Shown in pieces: positions 1 through 6,130 of a stretch of DNA of 64,000 nucleotides; position 1 is the first letter of the stretch; each line of letters begins with the position of its first letter. Made by a program: the position numbers and the translations under genes. A model generated the notes under the pieces. The model worked only from the letters and a program-made list of their open reading frames with translations. It did not search any database and was not told where the DNA came from. Source of the DNA: Bacterioplanoides pacificum (GTDB lineage: Bacteria > Pseudomonadota > Gammaproteobacteria > Pseudomonadales > Oceanobacteraceae); contig NZ_JBHRYB010000010.1 in the NCBI RefSeq assembly GCF_042648445.1, positions 12,669-76,668 on the forward strand, read 5' to 3'.

Positions 1-186
1 GTCATAGTGCTCTCATCGTTGTAACGGTTGTGGGTCGTTATCGTTATGGCTTGAGTATCGCAGGGAACAAATCATCGCGCCTTATCATTTGTTAAGGAAG
101 GGTGTTTGGAACGGTCCTTAGCCGGCTGTTATTCGTGTATGGATGTGGTACAACCTGCGACGACCCTCCGCAGACAGGAAATCAGC

Positions 187-981
187 ATGAAGTTTTACCG
201 TTATTGGTCAGAAAGTAAGCACCACATCCGGGTGGCCGGCCGTGATAAGGAAATCCGTCTGCTGACGGGTTCCGCAGTGTCTGAACAGGATGCGTTACGT
301 GAGGCAGAACAACAGGCACGCCTGATTGAGCAACGTATCGCCAGCGGTGAAGAAAAACAGCAATACGAAACGGCCATTAAAGAGTTTATCAGCGAACAAC
401 TCGACGATCAGAATGTGGTCAGCGTGTGTCGATACGGCGCTAAAATTCTGAACAGCAGCCAGTATACCTTTTACGATATCGATCACGTGCGTTATGGCCT
501 GTTCGACTTTTTTAAAGGTCTGCATAAACTGACGCCAAAACAACGTATGGCGCGGCACTTTACCGATGTTGCGAAAAAGTTTCCGCAGCTGGGTACAGAC
601 TTCCGGATTTATGAAACGGCGAAAGGTATCCGGGTGATTGGCCGGCAATATCTCGATCCAACGGCGGCCAGCAGTGCCAGAATCATGGCCAGACTGAATG
701 TTGACTGGCTCTATACGAAACTGTCGCGTAAGCAGCAGTGTTATCGTGCTCGTTTAACGCCAAAACCCTTCCGTATGAAAATCAAAACCATCCGCGTGCG
801 CAGCCCGCTGATGTGCCAAACCGATGAATACCGGCAATGGGATGATATGTACCGCCAGGCGGCCAGCCGTTATGCGGTGGTTAACTTTGTTGAAGCCATC
901 GGCCGGGACTTTGCTCAGGAGCCGGTGATTCGTTATCACGACGATTGTTGCCAGGCGCATTCACAGCTGAAGCTGGCCTGA
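187..981 (+). CDS. Conserved hypothetical protein, 264 aa
   Basis: I do not recognise a named family. The frame is open further upstream, but this ATG is chosen because a purine-rich ribosome site (acaggaaa) sits just before it. The protein looks soluble and basic, with no signal peptide or membrane segment. An N-terminal stretch starting MKFYRYW is followed by a helical, Glu/Gln-rich segment at about 35-85. The C-terminal half has a conserved-looking block (RIYETAKGIRVIG, then CYRARLTPKPFRM) resembling hypothetical proteins seen in scattered bacteria. Paired cysteines lie near the C-terminus (DDCCQ). It stands alone upstream of the cassette region. The coding call is strong; the function is unknown. 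Confidence 0.75.
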   Translation: MKFYRYWSESKHHIRVAGRDKEIRLLTGSAVSEQDALREAEQQARLIEQRIASGEEKQQYETAIKEFISEQLDDQNVVSVCRYGAKILNSSQYTFYDIDHVRYGLFDFFKGLHKLTPKQRMARHFTDVAKKFPQLGTDFRIYETAKGIRVIGRQYLDPTAASSARIMARLNVDWLYTKLSRKQQCYRARLTPKPFRMKIKTIRVRSPLMCQTDEYRQWDDMYRQAASRYAVVNFVEAIGRDFAQEPVIRYHDDCCQAHSQLKLA

Positions 982-1002
982 GGGATTATTGTCTGACAGA
1001 TC

Positions 1003-1107
1003 ATGGATTATCAGTATGAAGATCCAAACACCTGGAAGGGCCTTAATCTTTTAGGGTTTGCGCTGATGGAAGTCAGAGAGCAGCTGAACAACCAGCAAGA
1101 TGCCTAA
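1003..1107 (+). pseudogene. C-terminal remnant of a NADAR (YbiA/DUF1768) family protein
   Basis: A 34-codon reading frame encodes a sequence containing DPNTWKGLNLLGFALMEVRE. From memory this matches the conserved last ~30 residues of NADAR proteins (N-glycosidases acting on riboflavin intermediates or ADP-ribose), whose full length is about 150-190 aa. An in-frame stop (994-996) lies just upstream and no N-terminal part is visible, so this is a relic. It marks a rearrangement or cassette-loss scar at the left edge of the accessory region. The homology is recalled, not searched. Confidence 0.6.
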
Positions 1108-1139
1108 CCTCCCGGATCAGTGCTTTGATTGGTCGCTGA

Positions 1140-1155
1140 CTGTTTGTATAAACAG
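1140..1155. promoter_or_regulatory. LexA (SOS) box-like palindrome
   Basis: The sequence is CTGT, eight bases, ACAG, with perfect dyad symmetry out to CTGTTT/AAACAG. This fits the gammaproteobacterial LexA consensus CTGT-N8-ACAG. It lies about 310 bp upstream of the first cassette gene. Integron integrase promoters are classically LexA-controlled, but no integrase is present here, so its target gene is unclear. Confidence 0.45.
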
Positions 1156-1353
1156 CCTAATTCCGGTGTTTTCAGGAAAGCGGGCACGCTTTGTTTTCGT
1201 GCTTGCCTGTTAATTCAGGCGGTGATAATTTAAACATTAAAGAAATCAGTGGTTTACGGACGTGGTTTACAAGATAGTAGGCATCCCGTAGCCGAAATAG
1301 TGTGCGCGCACGCTTTTCTGGAAAGGAGTTGTCTTGCTAAGGAAGGTTTCTCA

Positions 1354-1440
1354 ATGAAATCAGTTAGTTACACGACCAATCTCGAAAGAATCTCGCCAGA
1401 ATATCAGGCGTGCACACGAATAAGCTGTTATGAAATCTAG
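1354..1440 (+). CDS. Possible 28-aa small ORF or leader upstream of the Cass2-like gene
   Basis: A short ATG frame follows a good ribosome site (aaggaagg, about 8 bases upstream). It ends 11 bp before the next gene's GTG. The encoded peptide begins MKSVSYTTNLER and shows no motif. The rest of 1108-1451 holds the LexA-like box and otherwise nothing I can assign. It could be a leader peptide, a cassette remnant or chance. Confidence 0.25.
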   Translation: MKSVSYTTNLERISPEYQACTRISCYEI

Positions 1441-1451
1441 GAGACCGAATC

Positions 1452-1889
1452 GTGAAGGTTGTTCAGATAGAAGAAGAAACCGTAAATGGGATCAAAGTTC
1501 GCACAAAGAACGCTGATGAGATGAACCCTGATTCATCAAAAATATCGGGGCTTTGGCAGCATTTTTATGGCGATATTGCTCCAAAGCTGAAAAGAGAAGC
1601 GAGAGTTTTTGGTGTTTACTGCAACTATGAGTCAGATTTCACCGGTGAATTTGATGTGGTAGCCGGTTCTGATATGTTTGAAGGTGGCGTTGACTCTGTC
1701 ACGATTCAGGCAGGGAAATATTTGGTTTTTGAAGGAAAGGGGAGCCTGCCACAGGCTGTTATAGATACTTGGTCGGAGATCTGGCGGTACTTTAGTTCAG
1801 GCGAGCCAGAATATGTTCGTGCTTATACTACTGACTTTGAGCTGTACAAAAGTGATAGCGAAATCCAGATATACATCGCTATCAAGTAG
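1452..1889 (+). CDS. Integron cassette Cass2/GyrI-like effector-binding domain protein
   Basis: A 145-aa protein with the single-domain AraC effector-binding (GyrI-like, SOUL/GyrI fold) pattern: VNGIKVRT near the start, ISGLWQHF at about 32, YCNYESDFTGEFDVVAG in the middle, and IQAGKYLVFEGKG followed by TWSEIWRYF. The closest family I recall is Cass2, the 'integron-associated effector binding protein', a small-molecule or cationic-drug binding module found in Vibrio cassettes. The GTG start is supported by AGGAG at 1439-1443. No DNA-binding domain is present. An attC-like site begins 4 bases after the stop, as expected for a gene cassette. Confidence 0.72.
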   Translation: MKVVQIEEETVNGIKVRTKNADEMNPDSSKISGLWQHFYGDIAPKLKREARVFGVYCNYESDFTGEFDVVAGSDMFEGGVDSVTIQAGKYLVFEGKGSLPQAVIDTWSEIWRYFSSGEPEYVRAYTTDFELYKSDSEIQIYIAIK

Positions 1890-1892
1890 ATT

Positions 1893-1979
1893 TCATAACA
1901 AGGCCAATCACAGCGACAGCTTTTCCGTTGCGGCTTCGCCTCCACTACAAAGCTGCGCGTGTTGGCGGCGTTATACGCA
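1893..1979 (+). other. attC-like recombination site 1 (integron cassette junction)
   Basis: A CATAACAAGGC left core and a GGCGTTATACGC right core flank an imperfect inverted repeat. GCCAATCACAGCGACAGCTTT pairs, with small bulges, to AAAGCTGCGCGTGTTGGC around a GC-rich loop. The length (about 87 bp), the core spacing, and its place right after one stop codon and before the next gene all fit an attC. The internal ttttccg...cctcc segment is shared with the next two sites. Confidence 0.72.
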
Positions 1980-2018
1980 ATCCAAAACTCGAAGTACAAC
2001 TTGAAAATCAGGAATAAT

Positions 2019-2786
2019 ATGACATACGAAAGTCACGATCTAAAAAAACCCGTTGAATCTGACGATTATCAAGAGTGTTCAGAATTTGTTGTGTCATCTA
2101 TTGAGTCAATAATGAAAGAGGCCATGGATACGGGAAAAAACAGAATCGAAATAAATACAAATCTAAAACTTGGCATTCCCATGGAGAATGTCAATAAAAT
2201 TGCAGGACCATTTGTAGAAGCATGGGCATTTGAAATATTCACAGAGTCCTTGGAGGATGGGGAGAACAAGTACGATCTGATAAATGTCGAGGCCGGTGAG
2301 CGCCTAAACATGGCTGACGTAATTCTTCAATTCAAAAAGACCCGAAAGCGAAGTAGTGCTGTGACTGGTCACGTAGATGTCAAAGCCACATCCAAAGATA
2401 TAGAAGGAAGCGGGAAATCGCCTAACATCACTTCATACGCGAGGATACGATCTGCGTACGTCAAAGACCCTGATTTCATATTCATCATTCTTTCAATTAA
2501 GCATAGGGTATTCAGCGCCCGCGATGAAGAGACTAAAATGATGATGGGTGTTATGGAGGTTGTGGATTTTAATGCTTACGACCTTAAATACTTATCTGAT
2601 AGCGATATTAGCTATAATCCAGCACTTGGCACAGGTCAAATTCAGGTTAGGGATATTCATTACGTTACCATCGTAAAAAGAACTACTTGGGAGTTTTGCC
2701 AGCTTCTAGATAAGAAGTTTATCGCTTCTAAAAAAGGCTATGGGCAATGGCTTGAATACGCACAGCAAAATAACTGGATTAAGTAA
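2019..2786 (+). CDS. Putative type II restriction endonuclease
   Basis: A 255-aa protein. The frame is open upstream through the attC-like site, so I choose this ATG, preceded by CAGGA. The middle of the protein has a PD-(D/E)xK-like arrangement: an acidic MADVILQFKK segment at about 95-104, then GHVDVKATSKD (D-x-K) at about 115-125. No helicase or HNH motif is seen. Two bases separate it from a DNA methyltransferase on the same strand, the usual arrangement of a type II restriction-modification pair. The base composition is clearly more AT-rich than the core genome, suggesting transfer. The nuclease call rests on this pairing and the weak motif; the recognition sequence is unknown. Confidence 0.65.
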   Translation: MTYESHDLKKPVESDDYQECSEFVVSSIESIMKEAMDTGKNRIEINTNLKLGIPMENVNKIAGPFVEAWAFEIFTESLEDGENKYDLINVEAGERLNMADVILQFKKTRKRSSAVTGHVDVKATSKDIEGSGKSPNITSYARIRSAYVKDPDFIFIILSIKHRVFSARDEETKMMMGVMEVVDFNAYDLKYLSDSDISYNPALGTGQIQVRDIHYVTIVKRTTWEFCQLLDKKFIASKKGYGQWLEYAQQNNWIK

Positions 2787-2788
2787 TA

Positions 2789-3718
2789 ATGAGTGGTATT
2801 GAAATTAAATGCGGCGACGCGATCAGTTTGCTTAAAGAGCTTCCAGATAGCTCAATAAATCTAATAGTTGCTGACCCGCCATATAATCTAGGCAAGGACT
2901 ACGGCAATAACCATGATCTAAAGGGCTTCGATGATTACCTAGAATTTACAAGGCAGTGGACATCCGAGGCCAAAAGAGTTTTAAAAGATGATGGTTCAAT
3001 GTATGTGTTTATGGGTGTGAGATTCATTTCATATCTCTATGACATTTTAGATAGGGAGCAAGAGCTATTCTTCAATAGCTGGGTTGTTTGGCATTACACT
3101 CAGGGCTTGGGAAAAACGAAAGGATTTTCTCCCCGTCATGACGATATTTTGGTTTTTAATAAAACTAAAAACTTCAAGTTCAATCTTGATGATGTAAGGG
3201 TGCCCCAAAAATACTATAGGGCTAGAAACAATATGAGGGGCGCGAACCCTGGTGATGTTTGGAAATTTTCACATGTCCACTACAGTAACCCAAACAGGCA
3301 GAATCACCCAACACAGAAGCCTGAAGGTCTTATCGAAAGAATGATTTTGGCTTCTAGTGATAGAGGCGATACAGTCCTTGATCCATTTTCAGGTAGTGGT
3401 ACTACCTTACGAGTTTGTCAGCAGCTAGGGAGAAAAGGTGTTGGTTTTGAATTAAATCCAGAATACGTTGAAATGACAAAAGCAAGATTGTCAGAGCCAT
3501 TTAATGGGTTTGATAGTGTAGACCCAAGAATGGAGCGCGTACCTAATGACCTTAGAAAGCCTGAGATTCGCGATGAATATCTAGCCAATCATATAAATTG
3601 GTTTTTAAAAAATCATGAGAATGCGATTGATGTTTTTACTAAAGCTGTCAAAGAAAAGTATGGAGTGCTTCTAGAAGCTAAAGGTGAATCAAAAAGCAAG
3701 CAGGACGAGCTTTTTTAA
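2789..3718 (+). CDS. Site-specific DNA methyltransferase, beta class (N6-adenine or N4-cytosine)
   Basis: A 309-aa S-adenosylmethionine-dependent DNA methyltransferase. Catalytic motif IV (ADPPYNLG) lies at about residues 28-35. The SAM-binding motif I (DPFSGSGTT) comes late, at about 196-204, preceded by the motif X region (HPTQKPEGLIERMI). This IV-TRD-X-I order defines the beta class, and DPPY favours adenine-N6. It should protect host DNA from the nuclease encoded just upstream. Its stop overlaps the next gene's start (TAATG), so the three genes are probably co-translated. AT-rich codon use differs from the core genes. Confidence 0.9.
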   Translation: MSGIEIKCGDAISLLKELPDSSINLIVADPPYNLGKDYGNNHDLKGFDDYLEFTRQWTSEAKRVLKDDGSMYVFMGVRFISYLYDILDREQELFFNSWVVWHYTQGLGKTKGFSPRHDDILVFNKTKNFKFNLDDVRVPQKYYRARNNMRGANPGDVWKFSHVHYSNPNRQNHPTQKPEGLIERMILASSDRGDTVLDPFSGSGTTLRVCQQLGRKGVGFELNPEYVEMTKARLSEPFNGFDSVDPRMERVPNDLRKPEIRDEYLANHINWFLKNHENAIDVFTKAVKEKYGVLLEAKGESKSKQDELF

Positions 3719-3996
3719 TGATATATATGAAGATACAAACTAATCGAGCAAAGATAAAAGATTTGCTTTCTCAATTCTCTGTGAACCACTCTTCGAATGA
3801 AAGATTTATAGCGCCAAGACCATTGCCAAGAGAAAATTTCAAATTCTACATTGGGTATGCTCAAGTTAATGAAAATTCAAAGAATCACCAGCTGCTAAAA
3901 AAAGTGAAAAATCATTCACTTCTAGATGAAGTGAATTATCAATCTTTAGTAAATGATATCGAATACTCATGGCAATCACCGAAAGCAAGCGTATAA
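3718..3996 (+). CDS. Small protein of unknown function in the restriction-modification cassette
   Basis: A 92-aa basic protein translationally coupled to the methyltransferase. An alternative ATG lies at 3727. Nothing is recognised: no helix-turn-helix typical of controller proteins, no zinc motif and no membrane segment. Its stop codon lies inside the left core of the following attC-like site, so it is the last gene of the cassette. By position it could be an accessory subunit, a specificity aid or an inhibitor of the nuclease, but this is conjecture. Confidence 0.6.
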   Translation: MIYMKIQTNRAKIKDLLSQFSVNHSSNERFIAPRPLPRENFKFYIGYAQVNENSKNHQLLKKVKNHSLLDEVNYQSLVNDIEYSWQSPKASV

Positions 3997-4062
3997 CAAG
4001 GCGCTGCTGTCGGACAAATTTTCCGCTGCGCTCCAAATTTGCCGCAGAGCGCGGCGTTAAGT
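3991..4062 (+). other. attC-like recombination site 2
   Basis: A GTATAAC left core and a GTTAAGT right core (the latter matching GTTRRRY) enclose an imperfect palindrome. GGCGCTGCTGTCGGACAAATTT pairs with AAATTTGCCGCAGAGCGC. The loop contains ttttccgctgcgctcc, as in site 1. The preceding gene's stop codon overlaps the left core. Confidence 0.75.
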
Positions 4063-4136
4063 CGAAAAATCGAGTCGTGGAACCCGGCACCCATTCGTGT
4101 CAAAATTGAGTGATACGCGAACGAGAGGTTTTTGCC

Positions 4137-4361
4137 ATGAATCTTCAGAAAATTGAAGACGAGGCGCTCCACCTTCCTAAAGAGGAGCGAGCACAATTGA
4201 TCCAGCGACTGGTATTAAGTCTGGAGTCTCCGTCAGAAGAAGAGCTCAGGTCCGATTGGTTGCTTGAGGCTCGGCGTAGAGGGGAAGAGCTGGATAATGG
4301 CACTGTTCAGGCTGTGCCTGGTGAGGCTGTCATGAGGAAGGCTAGAGCACTGATCAAATGA
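4137..4361 (+). CDS. Antitoxin of a ParE/RelE-type module (addiction module component family)
   Basis: A 74-aa acidic protein that starts MNLQKIEDEALHLP, then EERAQLIQRLVLSLE and a helical, charged C-terminus (RSDWLLEARRR). This is typical of the short 'addiction module' antitoxins paired with ParE-like toxins. A GAGAGG ribosome site precedes the chosen ATG; the longer upstream frame has none. The stop codon overlaps the toxin start (ATGA), the normal antitoxin-first arrangement. It would bind and neutralise the toxin and probably autoregulate. It sits between attC-like sites 2 and 3 as its own cassette. Confidence 0.82.
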   Translation: MNLQKIEDEALHLPKEERAQLIQRLVLSLESPSEEELRSDWLLEARRRGEELDNGTVQAVPGEAVMRKARALIK

Positions 4362-4651
4362 CCTATTCTTTTCACCCGGCAGCGGAAGCCGAGTTTCTGG
4401 AATCAGTTGGTTATTACGAATCAAAAGTTCCGGGATTGGGTGGTGCCTTCATAGAGGAATTTGAGGCCTTGGCCAATTTAGTTGGCGAGACACCAAAAGC
4501 CTGGCAAGTTGAGTTGCCGCCAGATATTCGTAGAGCGCCCCTTCACAGATTTCCGCTATCCATCGTTTACCGAGAGAGGCCTGATGGTTTTCAAGTTCTG
4601 GCTGTTGCCCATGACCGGCGACGTCCGCAGTACTGGCTTGGTAGGCTTTAG
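4358..4651 (+). CDS. ParE/RelE-family toxin
   Basis: A 97-aa protein with the ParE-like pattern: N-terminal FHPAAEAEFLESVGYYE, central LPPDIRRAPLHRFPLSIVY, and C-terminal VLAVAHDRRRPQYW. ParE/RelE-fold toxins act on gyrase or on ribosome-bound mRNA; which applies cannot be read from the sequence. It overlaps the antitoxin by 4 bp. The following attC-like structure begins at the stop codon. Toxin-antitoxin cassettes are a known stabilising feature of chromosomal integrons. Confidence 0.85.
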   Translation: MTYSFHPAAEAEFLESVGYYESKVPGLGGAFIEEFEALANLVGETPKAWQVELPPDIRRAPLHRFPLSIVYRERPDGFQVLAVAHDRRRPQYWLGRL

Positions 4652-4724
4652 CAATCGGCTGCACAGCGACCGATTTTCCGCCGTTTCGCGGCTCCAAACC
4701 GGCGCGTGAGCCGGGTGTTGGAAC
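4643..4724 (+). other. attC-like recombination site 3 (degenerate cores)
   Basis: An imperfect palindrome: CGGCTGCACAGCGACCGATTT against AAACCGGCGCGTGAGCCG. It carries the same ttttccgcc...gcggctcc loop as sites 1 and 2. The outer cores (TTTAGCAATC and GTTGGAAC) deviate from consensus, so the site may be decayed. It follows the toxin stop codon directly. Confidence 0.55.
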
Positions 4725-4770
4725 ACCAAACTTAAGAGGGAGTTGAGTGGCATCAGAGTTGTTGAGAATC

Positions 4771-4808
4771 AAAAAAAGAAGGAAACTCGAGATGAGTTGG
4801 TTTCCTTG
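4771..4808 (-). terminator. Rho-independent terminator on the minus strand
   Basis: On the minus strand an AAGGAAAC...GTTTCCTT stem, with an inner ACTC/GAGT pairing, is followed by a run of seven T. It would stop transcription coming from the speE side before it enters the cassette region. Confidence 0.6.
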
Positions 4809-4814
4809 TATTAA

Positions 4815-5018
4815 AAAGCAGACTCCGCTGGCAAAGATCTGTCGTCGTACGAAGCGCTGAACCTGATCGATTTCTTCCCCATTCCACATTATAAAAACGA
4901 ACCGTTTCAGCAGATTACTGCTGCCATGGTGGCTAAATACAGAGATCGTCTGAATATTAAGCCGTTCAGCAATAATGAAGCATTCCGGGTTCAGGATGAT
5001 GAGCTCATCAGGTATTAG
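4815..5018 (+). pseudogene. C-terminal remnant of a peptidase S51 (peptidase E-like) protein
   Basis: A start-less frame encodes about 67 residues, including LNLIDFFPIPHYKNEPF and IKPFSNNEAFRVQ. I recall this pattern from the C-terminal end of peptidase E / type 1 glutamine amidotransferase-like proteins, which are normally about 200-230 aa. The catalytic Ser-His part is missing and a stop precedes the frame. It is probably a broken cassette gene or an insertion scar. The remaining DNA to 5097 shows only a short second open frame ending in SLTGADQVSQ, which I cannot assign. Confidence 0.45.
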
Positions 5019-5097
5019 CCTTATTTGAAAACGTTGCCAGCCAGCAGGGTTATGATGCTGAGTCGTTAACTGGCGCCGATCAGGTCAGCCAATAACA

Positions 5098-5117
5098 ACC
5101 CGGGCTGTTGCCCGGGT
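5098..5117. terminator. GC-rich hairpin downstream of speE
   Basis: A perfect ACCCGGGC-tgtt-GCCCGGGT stem-loop lies 18 bp beyond the speE stop. It has no proper T-run on either strand, so termination is plausible but weak. The stronger terminator is at 4771-4808. Confidence 0.4.
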
Positions 5118-5135
5118 CAGCCATAAAACCAACGC

Positions 5136-6026
5136 TTAGTCTTCAATACCTAATGAACGTTTCATAAACTCCGGCAGGGCAATGCCAGCGGCATGAATTT
5201 CAGCATTGTAATATTCGGTGCGGAAGGTTTTTTCCGCCGCATCTTCCACCCGGAATGCGGTTGCGTCGCCACCTTTGCAGGCCAGGGTGCAACTCCACCA
5301 ACCGGATGGATAAATCACCTGCGGGAACTGGAAGGTGTGGCTGGATGAGGCACCGGCCGTTGCCATATCCAAATGAATATTTTTGATAATGGTATCGCTG
5401 TGATACAGCGGAGATTCGCTTTGTTGCACCACGATGCCGCCTTCTCGCAGGGCGTTAAAACAATCGCGGTAAAAATCGACGGCAAATAGTCCTTCTGCCG
5501 GACCTACCGGGTCGGTGCTGTCGATGATGATGATGTCGAGAGATTCCGGCGCACAGTCTTTCACCCATTTAATGCCATCATCAAAACGAATATCGGCACG
5601 TGGGTCGGCGTTGGACTCGCACAGCTCAGGAAAATATTTTTCCGCCATACGGGTCACCATTTCATCGATATCGATCTGGGTGACGTTCTCCACCCCCGGG
5701 TGTTTCAGTACTTCACGCAGGGTGCCGCAGTCGCCGCCACCAATAATAGCGACCTGTTTCGGGTTGGGGTGGCTGAACAAGGCCACGTGCGACATCATTT
5801 CGTGGTAAACAAAATTTTCCCGGCTGCTGACCATGGTACAGCCGTCGATCACCATCAGTTTGCCGTAGCTTTCGGTATCGTACATGTCGATGGTCTGAAA
5901 CTCGCTCTGTACGCTTTCCAGCTTCTGTTTGACCTTTAGTGAAAACGCCGAACCTTCGGCGTCAAACACCTCGGTAAACCAGCCATTGTCAGCAGACACA
6001 GCAGATGGGGATGAAGATGTGGTCAT
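5136..6026 (-). CDS. speE: Spermidine synthase
   Basis: A 296-aa cytosolic aminopropyltransferase that makes spermidine from putrescine and decarboxylated S-adenosylmethionine. The SAM-binding GGGDCGTLREVLKHPG motif is at about 97-112, the acidic ligand IDIDE follows, and the catalytic-loop DSTDPVGPAEGLF is at about 168-180. The length fits the family. It is transcribed divergently from the arginine decarboxylase gene about 100 bp away, so both ends of a polyamine route (arginine to agmatine/putrescine to spermidine) sit together. The agmatinase or agmatine deiminase steps and speD are not in this window. Confidence 0.95.
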   Translation of the reverse strand: MTTSSSPSAVSADNGWFTEVFDAEGSAFSLKVKQKLESVQSEFQTIDMYDTESYGKLMVIDGCTMVSSRENFVYHEMMSHVALFSHPNPKQVAIIGGGDCGTLREVLKHPGVENVTQIDIDEMVTRMAEKYFPELCESNADPRADIRFDDGIKWVKDCAPESLDIIIIDSTDPVGPAEGLFAVDFYRDCFNALREGGIVVQQSESPLYHSDTIIKNIHLDMATAGASSSHTFQFPQVIYPSGWWSCTLACKGGDATAFRVEDAAEKTFRTEYYNAEIHAAGIALPEFMKRSLGIED

Positions 6027-6130
6027 GGCAGATACTCAAATGAATGGATGTGCATTAAAATCGGCGCAACGATAACCCAAGCCTGATGCAGCGCCAAGCG
6101 CTTTTGCCGGGCGTTGAATGAGCCATTTTA

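Noticed and set aside
106..186. N-terminal extension of the first gene to base 106
   Set aside because: A non-ATG start without ribosome site; the ATG at 187 has a clear purine-rich site and a natural N-terminus.
1813..2018. Open frames reaching from the Cass2-like gene through the attC-like site into the nuclease gene
   Set aside because: They run across the palindrome and lack ribosome sites; the ATG at 2019 is preceded by CAGGA.
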